Below are positions 48,148-55,918 of a stretch of 59,504 nt of DNA, in pieces. Under the pieces are notes generated by a model, which ran no database searches, was not told the origin of the DNA, and was given only the letters and a program-made list of their open reading frames with translations. Source of the DNA: Cyanobium sp. (GTDB lineage: Bacteria > Cyanobacteriota > Cyanobacteriia > PCC-6307 > Cyanobiaceae); assembly GCA_014191755.1 (NCBI GenBank), contig BJHE01000012.1, positions 1-59,504 on the forward strand, read 5' to 3'. Numbering within the stretch: position 1 is the stretch's first letter; each line of letters opens with the position of its first letter. The position numbers and the translations under genes are program-made.

Positions 48148-50291
48148 TCGGCGGCAGCGGGCCACAGAAGATCACCGTCGAGATCGGCGGCAAGATCGCG
48201 GCAAGCCTCGGCCGCTCGATCAAGACTGCGCAGATGCAGGTGTCGTCGTTCGGGCGGAACGTGACCCGCACGATGAACGATGCGGCCATCAGCGGTCGCA
48301 AGGGCTTCAAGGGCATGTTCGACAATGCCCTCTGGCAGCAGGCCGCCATTGGCGCGACGGGCATCACGGTGGCGCTCGGGGCCAGCATTCGCACAGCGGC
48401 CAGCTTCGAGGCGGTGCTGAGCGACATCGGCAAGACCGCCAACGTTGGCGCGGTGGAGCTGAAGGGGCTGAGCAGCGAGGTGCTTCGGCTCAGCAGCCGG
48501 AACCTCACCAACCTGGCGCCGGAGAAGCTGGCCCAGGGCATCCAGGACCTGGTAGCCCAGGGCCTGGAGCTGAAGGATGCCGTCGCCTCAATGGAGGCAC
48601 TGGGCAAGGTGGCGACCGCCACCAACTCCGATCTGCTCGACGTCACCAAGACCGGCTTTCAGCTGCAGAACGCGCTGAAGATCCGCCCGACGGAGCTGAA
48701 GGCCACCTTCGATGCGCTGGCGTTCGCCGGCAAGCAGGGCGCCTTCGAGCTGAAGGACATGGCGCAGTTCATGCCCACCATCGCCGCTGCGGCAGGAACG
48801 CTTGGCATCCAGGGCCGGCAGGGTGCGGTGTCGCTGGCGGCAATGATGCAGATGGTGCGGAAGGATGCGCCAGATGCAGGCGCGGCAGCGACGCGCATGA
48901 CGGACGCGATGCTGAAGATGACCGCACCAGATGCGGTGAAGAATTTCAGCAAGTTCGGCGTCAACATTGAGCAGGTGTTGAAGAGCGCCAAGGCAAAGGG
49001 CATCAACCCGATGGAGGCCGCGTTGTCAGAACTGCAGCGCGTCACCGGCGGCGACGTGTTCAAGCTCTCCGAGATCTTCGGCGACAAGGAAGCGAAGCTG
49101 GGCCTGATGTCGCTGATGAAATACCGGCAGGAGTACGCGAAGCTGAAGGCTGATGCCGGCGGCACTGCTGCTGCCGGCACGGTGGAGAAGGATTTCCAGC
49201 GAAGCCTCGGGACGTTCCAGGGGACGCTGGCCAGCTTCCAGAACAGCGCGCAGCGGTTGGGCATCACCGTGGGCAATGCGCTGCTCCCGCCGCTCACGCG
49301 CATCGCAGAGTTCATCACGCCGGTGGTGGAGGGAATCGCCAATTGGGCAGCGGCAAACCCTGGCCTGATGACCGGCATCGTGGCGATCGGCGGCGCACTC
49401 GCGGGCCTGGTGATTGCGCTGCCGATCATCGCTGGTGTGGTTGTCTCGATCGGCATCATTGGCACAGCCATTGGTGGAGTGGCGGCCGCGTTCCCCGTGA
49501 TCGCCGGCCTTGGCACCGTGTTTATGGTCCTGGCCACAGGCCCAGTTGGGATTGCGGTAGCAGCCATCGCCGGCTTTGCTGCCCTGGCATTTGTGGTGAT
49601 CAAGAACTGGCAGCCGATCAGCGGCTTCTTCTCTCGCCTCTGGCAGAGCGTGGTGAGCATCACCATGACGGTGGGGCCCCGCCTGCTGGGGATCTTCTTG
49701 CCAATCCCCGCGCTGATCATCAACCTGTTCACCGGGGCCGGCATTGGCCAGCGGATCATCGGCAGCATCCTCGATGGCCTTAAGGCCCGGGCCGGAGCCC
49801 TCTTCTCCTGGGTCGGTGGTGCCGTGCAGCGCATCGGCTCGATGGTCTCTGGCGGTGGCGGCGGTGGCGCGACCGCGCCTGCTGCTCCAGTCGCGGTCGG
49901 ACCAACTCCGCAGCCCCGCGCCCTCGGCGGTCGTGTCATCGCCGGCATGGACTACCTGGTGGGCGAGCGGCGGCCCGAGATCTTCCGCCCCGATCGCTCC
50001 GGCCACATCCTCCCTCGCATCTCTCAGCTGGCGCCGACCGCCCAGCCTCGTGCAATGGGTGGGGGCAGCATCACCGCAGGCGAGCAACGTGCTGAGCGCT
50101 CATCTCGGATCATCCCCCGCGCTCCACGCCTTGCCGCCCCGGCCCCCAAACAGCTCACCTTCAACGCCGGCGGTATCACCATCAACGCTCCCAGCGGCAA
50201 CGGCCCCGACATCCGCGCTGCGGTGCTCGATGCGCTCGATGAGTTCCAGCGCAACCTGGCATCCACCTACCGTCTCGCCCTCAACGACTGA
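48144..50291 (+). CDS. Tape measure protein
   Basis: 715 residues. The TP901-type core is present: AASFEAVLSDIGKTANVGAV, LSSEVLRLSSRNLTNLAPEK, LAQGIQDLVAQGLELKDAVA and FQNSAQRLGITVGNALLPPL. A hydrophobic section (about 395-510: LMTGIVAIGGALAGLVIALP, IGIIGTAIGGVAAAFPVIAG) could enter the host membrane. A Gly run and Pro-rich C-terminus follow. It sets tail length and is short for a contractile phage, so the tail should be short to moderate. Confidence 0.92.
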   Translation: MIGGSGPQKITVEIGGKIAASLGRSIKTAQMQVSSFGRNVTRTMNDAAISGRKGFKGMFDNALWQQAAIGATGITVALGASIRTAASFEAVLSDIGKTANVGAVELKGLSSEVLRLSSRNLTNLAPEKLAQGIQDLVAQGLELKDAVASMEALGKVATATNSDLLDVTKTGFQLQNALKIRPTELKATFDALAFAGKQGAFELKDMAQFMPTIAAAAGTLGIQGRQGAVSLAAMMQMVRKDAPDAGAAATRMTDAMLKMTAPDAVKNFSKFGVNIEQVLKSAKAKGINPMEAALSELQRVTGGDVFKLSEIFGDKEAKLGLMSLMKYRQEYAKLKADAGGTAAAGTVEKDFQRSLGTFQGTLASFQNSAQRLGITVGNALLPPLTRIAEFITPVVEGIANWAAANPGLMTGIVAIGGALAGLVIALPIIAGVVVSIGIIGTAIGGVAAAFPVIAGLGTVFMVLATGPVGIAVAAIAGFAALAFVVIKNWQPISGFFSRLWQSVVSITMTVGPRLLGIFLPIPALIINLFTGAGIGQRIIGSILDGLKARAGALFSWVGGAVQRIGSMVSGGGGGGATAPAAPVAVGPTPQPRALGGRVIAGMDYLVGERRPEIFRPDRSGHILPRISQLAPTAQPRAMGGGSITAGEQRAERSSRIIPRAPRLAAPAPKQLTFNAGGITINAPSGNGPDIRAAVLDALDEFQRNLASTYRLALND

Positions 50292-50296
50292 CGAAC

Positions 50297-51208
50297 ATGG
50301 CATCCCTTTTCCAGCTTGGCGAGTTCCAGTTCACCTTGGCGAACGGTGCGCCCCAGACCCTTGAGCGCACTGCCGACTACCGCTGGGAGATGCAGGAGCG
50401 ACTGCTGCGTGAGCCCGCTGCCCAGTTCCTCGGCCCTGGGGAGCAGACCATCACCCTCGATGGCACCCTTTACCCCGGCTTCTCCGGCACGCAGGGGACG
50501 ATCCAACAACTGCGAGACGTGGCGGTGAAGGGCGAGCCGCTGATGCTTACCGATGGCCTCGGCCGCGTCCACGGGAAGTGGGCCCTCCGGCGTGTGCGAG
50601 AGGGGCAGTCAACCTTCATGGCCAACGGTGCCGCCAGGGCCATCACCTTCTCCCTGGATCTCGCCCGCTACGGGGAGGACAACCCAGGGGCAGCCGCCGC
50701 ACCGGGCAGCGTCGCTGGCATCACGGCCGTTGGTGCTGCGTTGCCGGCCGTCGCCAGCCTGGCGCAGTTCACCGGGGCCGGTTCCGCCGCCGCCGTCGTC
50801 AACACCATCGCCGCACCCGTGGTGCAGGCCGCGCGCGGGGCAGGCTTCAACATCGGCCAGCTGGCGACCATCGCCGGATCCCTCGCCAGCGGCAACTACG
50901 TCGGTGCGGCGCTCAACGCCTTTGGCCTTGCCGGCCTCTCCATCCCGCAGCAGGGAATCTGGGGGCAGCTCGGCATCCAGGGCCTGCAGATGGTCCAGCA
51001 GATGGCCCTCGGCCGCGGCGCACCAGCGATGAGCGTCGCGCTTCAAGCATTGCGGCCCGCCACTACCGCCATGCTCAACACCCTTGGTGGTGGACTGGAG
51101 AACGGACAAGTCCTCGGCAGCCTGATCAGCAACGCGGCCACGATCTCAACCATCCTGGATGTCGATCCCTTCGTCACCCAGTCCGTCCGCCAGCTGGTCC
51201 AGCCATGA
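50297..51208 (+). CDS. Tail terminator gpU-like (P2) with C-terminal extension
   Basis: 303 residues. The first 130 residues (LFQLGEFQFTLANGAPQTLE, YRWEMQERLLREPAAQFLGP, TITLDGTLYPGFSGTQGTIQ) match P2 gpU, which ends tail growth and is about 160 residues long. The extra 150 residues are Ala/Gly-rich and apolar (AALPAVASLAQFTGAGSAAA, LATIAGSLASGNYVGAALNA), resembling tape-measure-like or membrane-active helices. Overlaps gpX by 4 nt. Confidence 0.8.
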   Translation: MASLFQLGEFQFTLANGAPQTLERTADYRWEMQERLLREPAAQFLGPGEQTITLDGTLYPGFSGTQGTIQQLRDVAVKGEPLMLTDGLGRVHGKWALRRVREGQSTFMANGAARAITFSLDLARYGEDNPGAAAAPGSVAGITAVGAALPAVASLAQFTGAGSAAAVVNTIAAPVVQAARGAGFNIGQLATIAGSLASGNYVGAALNAFGLAGLSIPQQGIWGQLGIQGLQMVQQMALGRGAPAMSVALQALRPATTAMLNTLGGGLENGQVLGSLISNAATISTILDVDPFVTQSVRQLVQP

Positions 51209-51414
51209 CCCAGTACATCACCCGTCAGTTCGATGAGCTCGACGCCATCTGCCACCGGTTCTACGGTCGCACGCAGGGCACCGTCGAGACGGTGATGGCG
51301 GTGAACCGCGACCTGTCGGACCTGATGCCGATTCTGCCGCAGGGCCTCGTCATCGAGCTGCCGGATCTGCCGCAGCCGGAGGCGACCGAGACGCTGCGCA
51401 TCTGGAGCACATGA
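51205..51414 (+). CDS. Tail protein X (gpX-like)
   Basis: 69 residues. ITRQFDELDAICHRFYGRTQ, TVETVMAVNRDLSDLMPILP and GLVIELPDLPQPE form the LysM-like fold of P2 gpX. Small gpX proteins act at the tail hub beside gpU and gpD and may bind peptidoglycan. Gene order U, X, D is conserved here. Overlaps on both sides by 4 nt. Confidence 0.88.
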   Translation: MTQYITRQFDELDAICHRFYGRTQGTVETVMAVNRDLSDLMPILPQGLVIELPDLPQPEATETLRIWST

Positions 51415-52838
51415 CCACACCAGCGTTCAAGATCGTGGCCGATGGCGATGACGTCACCAGGGCGGTGGCGGATCGCCTTGTCTCGCTGCGGATCACCGAT
51501 GAGGCAGGGCAGACGAGCGACAGCCTGGAGATTACCCTCGATGATCGGGCCAGCCGGGTCCCGGTGCCCCGCAGCGGCGCGTGGCTGAAGGTCTGGCTGG
51601 GCTACAGCACCGGCGGCAAGCTGCCGGTCTACATGGGCAGCTTTGCGGTCGATGACGTCCATCTCTCCGGCGGGCCCAGAAGCATGACGATCAAGGCCAC
51701 CGCCGCCCAGACCGCACCGGAGCTTGTGAAGGGGCAGAAGTCCCAGAGCTGGCACGGCAAGACGCTGGGGGAGGTGGCGCAAGAGATCGGGAAGCGCAAC
51801 GGCCTGCAGGTGGTAATCAAGGGCAACCTGGCCAGCACCCAGATCAAGCACGAGGACCAGACCAACGAGAGCGATCAGGCCTTCCTCACCCGCCTGGCAG
51901 AGAAGCACAAGGCCACCATCAAGCCCGCCGACGGCAAGCTGGTACTGGTGCCCCGGGGCGAGGGTCAGGCCGGCGCGACGATCACCCTTAAGCCCACCGA
52001 TGTGATCTCCTGGCGGGCGAACCTGAAGAACCGGGGAGCCTACGGCAAGGTCACCGCCCGCTACCTCGATCGCACCACCCAGAAAGAGAAGACGATCAAC
52101 GCCGGGGCCGATGCCGGGGGCCTGCCGGTATTCGAGGATCGCCAGCTCTACCCCTCCCAGGCGGAGGCGCAGAAGGCTGCCGACAGCCGCCTCCAGTCCC
52201 TCCGCGCTGGCGAGGTGCGGGTGTCGATCACGATGCCGGGCCGGCCGGAGCTCAACGCCGAGGGACTCATCACCCTGCAGGGCTTCCGCCCGGAGGTGGA
52301 TGGCACGTGGAACGTGAAGAGCGTGACTCACGACCTGTCGGGCAGCGGCGGCTACACCAGCTCGATCGAATGCGGCACTCAGGGCGACGAGAACGACGGG
52401 TGGGCGACTGGCCGCGGCGCGAACGATGGCCTCCCGCCCAGCCGCAAGGCATCAGCGCTGGCTAGTGCCGCAACTCGCGCGCGCGGGATCAACACCAGGG
52501 GCGGCCCCGACGGCGGCAACAATGCTTGCGTCTACGCCGTGAACAAGGTACTCAGGAGCGCTGGCATCACCCCTCCCTGGGGCAGCAGCAACTACGTGCC
52601 CAACGCCAGGGCGGCGCTCGCGGCCGGCGGCGGCACCCTCCTTTCTGGCCCAGAGCCTGGCGCCATCGCGATCATGCGCGACAACGGCAGCCCCCCATAC
52701 CCTCACATCGGCATCGTGCAGAACGACGGCAGCATCATCAGCAACAGCTCCAGCCGGGGCACTTTCTCCTGGGTTGCATCGCCTGGCGGCTACACCAGCT
52801 ACTACGGCCGCAGCCCGGAATACTGGCGGCTGAAATAG
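51411..52838 (+). CDS. Hub protein gpD fused to a CHAP/NlpC-like peptidase
   Basis: 475 residues. Residues 1-340 are gpD (TPAFKIVADGDDVTRAVADR, LKVWLGYSTGGKLPVYMGSF, LGEVAQEIGKRNGLQVVIKG, RPELNAEGLITLQGFRPEVD), the hub to which the gpV spike is attached. After a short linker a second domain begins: GGNNACVYAVNKVLRSAGI (Cys about 372), PGAIAIMRDNGS, PHIGIVQNDGSIISNS (His about 431), EYWRLK. This is a CHAP/NlpC-P60-type arrangement. It may cut peptidoglycan during injection. Confidence 0.75.
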   Translation: MTTPAFKIVADGDDVTRAVADRLVSLRITDEAGQTSDSLEITLDDRASRVPVPRSGAWLKVWLGYSTGGKLPVYMGSFAVDDVHLSGGPRSMTIKATAAQTAPELVKGQKSQSWHGKTLGEVAQEIGKRNGLQVVIKGNLASTQIKHEDQTNESDQAFLTRLAEKHKATIKPADGKLVLVPRGEGQAGATITLKPTDVISWRANLKNRGAYGKVTARYLDRTTQKEKTINAGADAGGLPVFEDRQLYPSQAEAQKAADSRLQSLRAGEVRVSITMPGRPELNAEGLITLQGFRPEVDGTWNVKSVTHDLSGSGGYTSSIECGTQGDENDGWATGRGANDGLPPSRKASALASAATRARGINTRGGPDGGNNACVYAVNKVLRSAGITPPWGSSNYVPNARAALAAGGGTLLSGPEPGAIAIMRDNGSPPYPHIGIVQNDGSIISNSSSRGTFSWVASPGGYTSYYGRSPEYWRLK

Positions 52839-52846
52839 ACTCCCCC

Positions 52847-53128
52847 ATGACGGACACCCTTCCCATGCCCGAGCAGCACGACGTCAGCCATGGCGACATC
52901 CTTCGCGCGATCGGCAAACTGGAGGGCAAGATCGAGGGGATGCTCCTGACTGTGCAGACAAGCCAAAGCGACATCGCCGAGGCGTTCCGCCGCTTGAACA
53001 AGGCCGAGCAGCGCATAGCACAGGGGGTGATCCTCGCCGTGGTGATCAGCATCGTCATGCCGATTCTGGTGACGATGGCTGCCCCCCGCCTAGAGTTCGG
53101 GCCAGCCCGCGTCGAGCGCTCGCAATGA
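52847..53128 (+). CDS. Holin-like membrane protein with N-terminal coiled coil
   Basis: 93 residues. A polar helical segment (HGDILRAIGKLEGKIEGMLL, SDIAEAFRRLNKAEQRIAQG) leads to one membrane helix (VILAVVISIVMPILVTMAAP) and a short polar end. The topology is that of small phage proteins in lysis cassettes. It lies 8 nt after gpD and overlaps the C39-like gene by 4 nt. It could be a holin, spanin-like or membrane adaptor; the sequence does not decide. Confidence 0.5.
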   Translation: MTDTLPMPEQHDVSHGDILRAIGKLEGKIEGMLLTVQTSQSDIAEAFRRLNKAEQRIAQGVILAVVISIVMPILVTMAAPRLEFGPARVERSQ

Positions 53129-53832
53129 TCGACGACATCATCCCTTTCTTCGAGCACTGGAAGGACCTCACCCACCAGCGGGCGGCGGTGCAGCAACTCT
53201 GGGAGGCCGTGCCCGCCAGCCTGAAAAAGGACGACGCGGCCTGGTACGAGGCCTGGAAGGCAGCGGGGCTGCAGCAGACCACTCGCGAGTTCACCAACCC
53301 TCTACGCGTCCCCTACTACAGCCAGCGCGACAGCCAGACGGCGCACGCGCTGCGCATGTGCTTCTCTAGCTCCTGCGCGATGCTCCTTGAGGCGATCCGC
53401 CCCGGCACCCTCCAGGGCCCCAACGGCGATGATGCCTACCTCGGCCGGGTGCTGCGCTACGGCGACACCACCGACAGCGTGAGCCAGCTCAAGGCGCTCC
53501 AGTCATTCGGCGTCAACGCCAGCCTCACCCATGGCGCGGACTGGCTGACCATCCAACGGCAGATCGATGCCGGCTTCCCGGTGCCGATCGGCATCCTTCA
53601 CAAGGGGCCAGTCAGCGCACCCCAGGGCGGGGGTCACTGGATTTGCGCGATCGGCTATGCCGACGATGCGCTGATCGTCCACGATCCCTTCGGCAACCTG
53701 GACCTGGTGAACGGCACCTACACCAACAACTTGGGCGCACGGCTGAGGTACTCGAAGCGCAATCTTGGGCCACGGTGGATGGTGGAAGGGCCCGGCACCG
53801 GCTGGGCGATCATCGCGAAGGCGGCAGCCTGA
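53125..53832 (+). CDS. C39-like cysteine peptidase
   Basis: 235 residues. After a helical N-terminus the domain reads LRVPYYSQRDSQTAHALRMC with FSSSCAML (Cys79 probably catalytic), then VPIGILHKGPVSAP, GGGHWICAIGYADD (His171) and IVHDPFG (Asp187). This is the Cys-His-Asp order of peptidase C39-like domains, used by phages as endolysins or wall-cutting virion enzymes. It lies directly before the 2OG oxygenase gene with a 1-nt overlap. Confidence 0.8.
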   Translation: MIDDIIPFFEHWKDLTHQRAAVQQLWEAVPASLKKDDAAWYEAWKAAGLQQTTREFTNPLRVPYYSQRDSQTAHALRMCFSSSCAMLLEAIRPGTLQGPNGDDAYLGRVLRYGDTTDSVSQLKALQSFGVNASLTHGADWLTIQRQIDAGFPVPIGILHKGPVSAPQGGGHWICAIGYADDALIVHDPFGNLDLVNGTYTNNLGARLRYSKRNLGPRWMVEGPGTGWAIIAKAAA

Positions 53833-54377
53833 TGGATCTGATCCGCGTCTACCCCGGAGCGCTGCCGGCCGCGCTGTGCCGCCAGCTCATCACCGGCTTT
53901 GAAGCCCTGGAGGCGGAGCACGTGGGCCTCGCAGAGGAGGCCCCGGCCGCGCCGCGCTTCACCGAGATCAACCTCACCCAGTCCTGGCAAAAGGGTCACG
54001 AGCAAGCGTTCGAGGCGGTCCTGCCTTTGTTCGAGCGCTACAGCCGCGACCTGGCCATCAGCCCCGCACAGTGGCCCGCTAAGCTGGCGTTCGAGGAGCT
54101 GCGGATCAAGCGCTACCGCCCCGGCGGCGGCGACCAGTTCCCGGAGCACGTGGACGTAGGCGACCACGCCAGTGCTCGTCGGTTTCTGGCGGCATTGATC
54201 TACCTCAACGATGTGGAGGAAGGCGGTCACACGGAGTTCCCCGGCTGGGGGCTGAAGATCAGCCCGCGCGTCGGCACTGCCGTCCTGTTCCCCCCCCTTT
54301 GGCCCTGGCTCCATGCCGGCCGCCCGCCTGTCTCAGAGTCGAAGTACATTCTGAGTACTTACCTGCACTACACCTGA
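53832..54377 (+). CDS. 2OG-Fe(II) oxygenase, prolyl-4-hydroxylase-like
   Basis: 181 residues, ATG overlapping the peptidase stop. The iron ligands are HVD (His106, Asp108) in DQFPEHVDVGDHASARRF and His161 in WPWLHAGRPPVSESKY. Lys171 takes the 2-oxoglutarate-binding place. The core LAALIYLNDVEEGGHTEFPG is typical of P4H-like oxygenases. Many cyanophages carry such genes with unknown substrates. Here it is embedded between two wall-lytic genes, which suggests a virion or lysis target. Confidence 0.85.
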   Translation: MDLIRVYPGALPAALCRQLITGFEALEAEHVGLAEEAPAAPRFTEINLTQSWQKGHEQAFEAVLPLFERYSRDLAISPAQWPAKLAFEELRIKRYRPGGGDQFPEHVDVGDHASARRFLAALIYLNDVEEGGHTEFPGWGLKISPRVGTAVLFPPLWPWLHAGRPPVSESKYILSTYLHYT

Positions 54378-54385
54378 GGGACAAA

Positions 54386-54583
54386 ATGTCTTTTTCTCTT
54401 GAACGCATCCCTGATTACATCGCCCTCGCTGTTGCGCTGCATGGTGTGGCGCTTCTCATCTGCAACCTCACTCCGAGCCCGAAGGACAACGAGGCGCTCG
54501 GAACGCTCAGCGTCTTGGCGGTGAAGCTCTACCGCGCGATGGAGATCATCGCTGGCATCGTCACCCCCCTGGCGAAGCGCTGA
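54386..54583 (+). CDS. Small membrane protein next to lysozyme, possible holin
   Basis: 65 residues. A hydrophobic helix (PDYIALAVALHGVALLICNL) is followed by TPSPKDNEALGTLSVLAVKL and a short second apolar helix (AMEIIAGIVTPLAKR). Such 60-70 residue proteins often precede phage lysozymes. The stop overlaps the lysozyme ATG by 1 nt, implying co-translation. Holin function is inferred from topology and place only. Confidence 0.55.
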   Translation: MSFSLERIPDYIALAVALHGVALLICNLTPSPKDNEALGTLSVLAVKLYRAMEIIAGIVTPLAKR

Positions 54584-55026
54584 TGGTCGACCGCCAGGCG
54601 ATGGTGAGGCAGCTCCGCCTCCACGAGGGGGAGCGCCTCAGGCCCTACCGCTGCACCGCCGGGAAGCTGACGATCGGCGTCGGCCGCAACCTGGAGGACC
54701 GTGGCATCACCCGCGACGAGTCCGCCATGCTGCTGTTGAACGACATCGGCGCGATGGAGACGGAGGTGCTGCGTGCGCTGCCGTGGGTGACGCAGCTGAA
54801 CGAGGTGCGCCAGCGGGTGCTGGTCGACATGGCGTTCAACATGGGCCTCGTGGGCCTGCTGAACTTCAAGCGCACCCTGGCAACGATCCAGGCCGGGCAC
54901 TACCAGCAGGCGGCGACCATGATGCTTGACTCGAAGTGGGCCGGGCAGGTGGGCCAACGTGCGGAGCGACTGGCCCGGATGATGGCGACCGGCATGGATC
55001 CCCGCGAGCTGTGGCCGGCCGCCTAG
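54583..55026 (+). CDS. GH24 lysozyme (endolysin), E-C-T type
   Basis: 147 residues. The active-site segment HEGERLRPYRCTAGKLTIGV has Glu15, Cys24 and Thr30 with the spacing E-8-C-5-T; T4 lysozyme has Asp where Cys24 stands. Cys-containing triads are known in natural phage lysozymes. VDMAFNMGLVGLLNFKRTLA and the C-terminal MMATGMDPRELW complete the family. It cleaves the peptidoglycan glycan chain at lysis. There is no signal sequence, so a holin or other export route is needed. Confidence 0.9.
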   Translation: MVDRQAMVRQLRLHEGERLRPYRCTAGKLTIGVGRNLEDRGITRDESAMLLLNDIGAMETEVLRALPWVTQLNEVRQRVLVDMAFNMGLVGLLNFKRTLATIQAGHYQQAATMMLDSKWAGQVGQRAERLARMMATGMDPRELWPAA

Positions 55027-55211
55027 ACGGCCAGCAGGCGGCGGACCGTGGTGCGGCTGCAGCCGAGGCGATCGGCGATCCGCTGTTGAGTCCAGCCGGC
55101 GCGACGCCAGCGGCGTGCGCGTTGCTTGCGGCTCTCGGTGGCCCAGGCCAGGAACAGGATGGGCAGGAGCAGCAGGGCGAGGGCCCAGGCGGTGATGCAG
55201 GTGAGAGACAT
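55023..55211 (-). CDS. Membrane-anchored helix-turn-helix protein
   Basis: 62 residues from the ATG at 55211. Residues 1-24 are a membrane helix (MSLTCITAWALALLLLPILF). Residues about 32-62 are basic and read RWRRAGWTQQRIADRLGCSR then TTVRRLLAV, a resolvase-type HTH_7. The stop overlaps the lysozyme stop in convergent orientation (CTAG). A membrane-tethered DNA-binding protein is unusual in phages. Alternatively only the C-terminal HTH is functional and the helix is an export signal. Confidence 0.5.
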   Translation of the reverse strand: MSLTCITAWALALLLLPILFLAWATESRKQRARRWRRAGWTQQRIADRLGCSRTTVRRLLAV

Positions 55212-55285
55212 GGCGGTGAATGGTGAGAGGTGGGACGGTGGCGCGCTCGGCCTCCCGTCCCCCACAACCTATCCACCGGCCAGCG

Positions 55286-55558
55286 TCAGGCCGCCTGGCT
55301 GTCGCATTTCGTAACAGGCCCCAGGCGGTGGATCTCGTAGCACCCCCGCCCGGCGCTGTACCCGAGCAGTCCTGATGCCGCGAGGCGGGCGAGGCGGCGG
55401 CACACGCCGCCCCGGCCGCAGTGCCAGTGGGCCTGAAGCTGCCGGGTGGCGATCTTCCCTGGGACTACGACCAGGGTGGAGAGCTCGGCCCAGTCCATCA
55501 ACGCACCATCGGTGGCGCGATGCCGCTGTGCCAGCAGGTCGGCGGTGGAGGGAATCAT
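55286..55558 (-). CDS. Winged-helix DNA-binding protein, paralogue of 6959-7237
   Basis: 90 residues from the ATG at 55558, which overlaps the stop of the extended upstream frame by 4 nt. KIATRQLQAHWHCGRGGVCR then RLARLAASGLLGYSAGRGCY is a winged helix, ending EIHRLGPV as in the protein at 6959-7237. Both also share the LLAxR start. It is probably a regulator in the integrase-side operon. The paralogue lies between the terminase subunits of the other arm. Confidence 0.65.
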   Translation of the reverse strand: MIPSTADLLAQRHRATDGALMDWAELSTLVVVPGKIATRQLQAHWHCGRGGVCRRLARLAASGLLGYSAGRGCYEIHRLGPVTKCDSQAA

Positions 55559-55851
55559 CGGCCGGCCTCCTCGCGGGCCTCGGCGCGCAGCTGCAGCAGG
55601 ATCTCCTCGGCGGCGAGGCGGACGGCGCGGGGCTGGTGGTTCTACACGCGCGCCTGGCTGCGGTTGGGGTCGTGCCCTCGACGTCGAGCGCAGAGGGAGC
55701 AGAGCGGCAACCAGCGATCGGTGAAGCACCGGGCCCCGCAACTGGGGCAGATGGGCAGCGGCGGCAGCAGGCCGGCCTTGCGCATGCGGCTGCGCTTCAC
55801 GGCGGCGTAGTTCTTCTGCCGCTGAAACTCAGCGGCTTGCGGACTGGTCAT
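55555..55851 (-). pseudogene. Zinc-finger protein interrupted by an in-frame TAG
   Basis: From the ATG at 55851 the frame gives 69 residues with a zinc-finger pair (PICPSCGARCF and LCSLCARRRGH), then a TAG at 55642-55644. Without it the same frame continues 28 codons (ending ILLQLRAEAREEAGR) to a TGA that overlaps the next ATG by 4 nt, the normal arrangement here. So the TAG looks like a nonsense mutation, a sequencing error or a suppressed stop. Other genes (gpD, lysozyme, chaperone E) end in TAG, which argues against recoding. Confidence 0.55.
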
Positions 55852-55918
55852 GGGTTGGGAGCAAACACCGTGACGGTAAGGCTCTACCTGGCCCAGCCGG
55901 CGCGGCAGCAGCAATTCT

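Noticed and set aside
55642..55644. TAG stop-codon reassignment in this phage
   Set aside because: Several clearly complete genes (gpD, chaperone E, lysozyme) end in TAG at the expected family length, so TAG acts as a stop; the single interrupted gene is better seen as a mutation or error.
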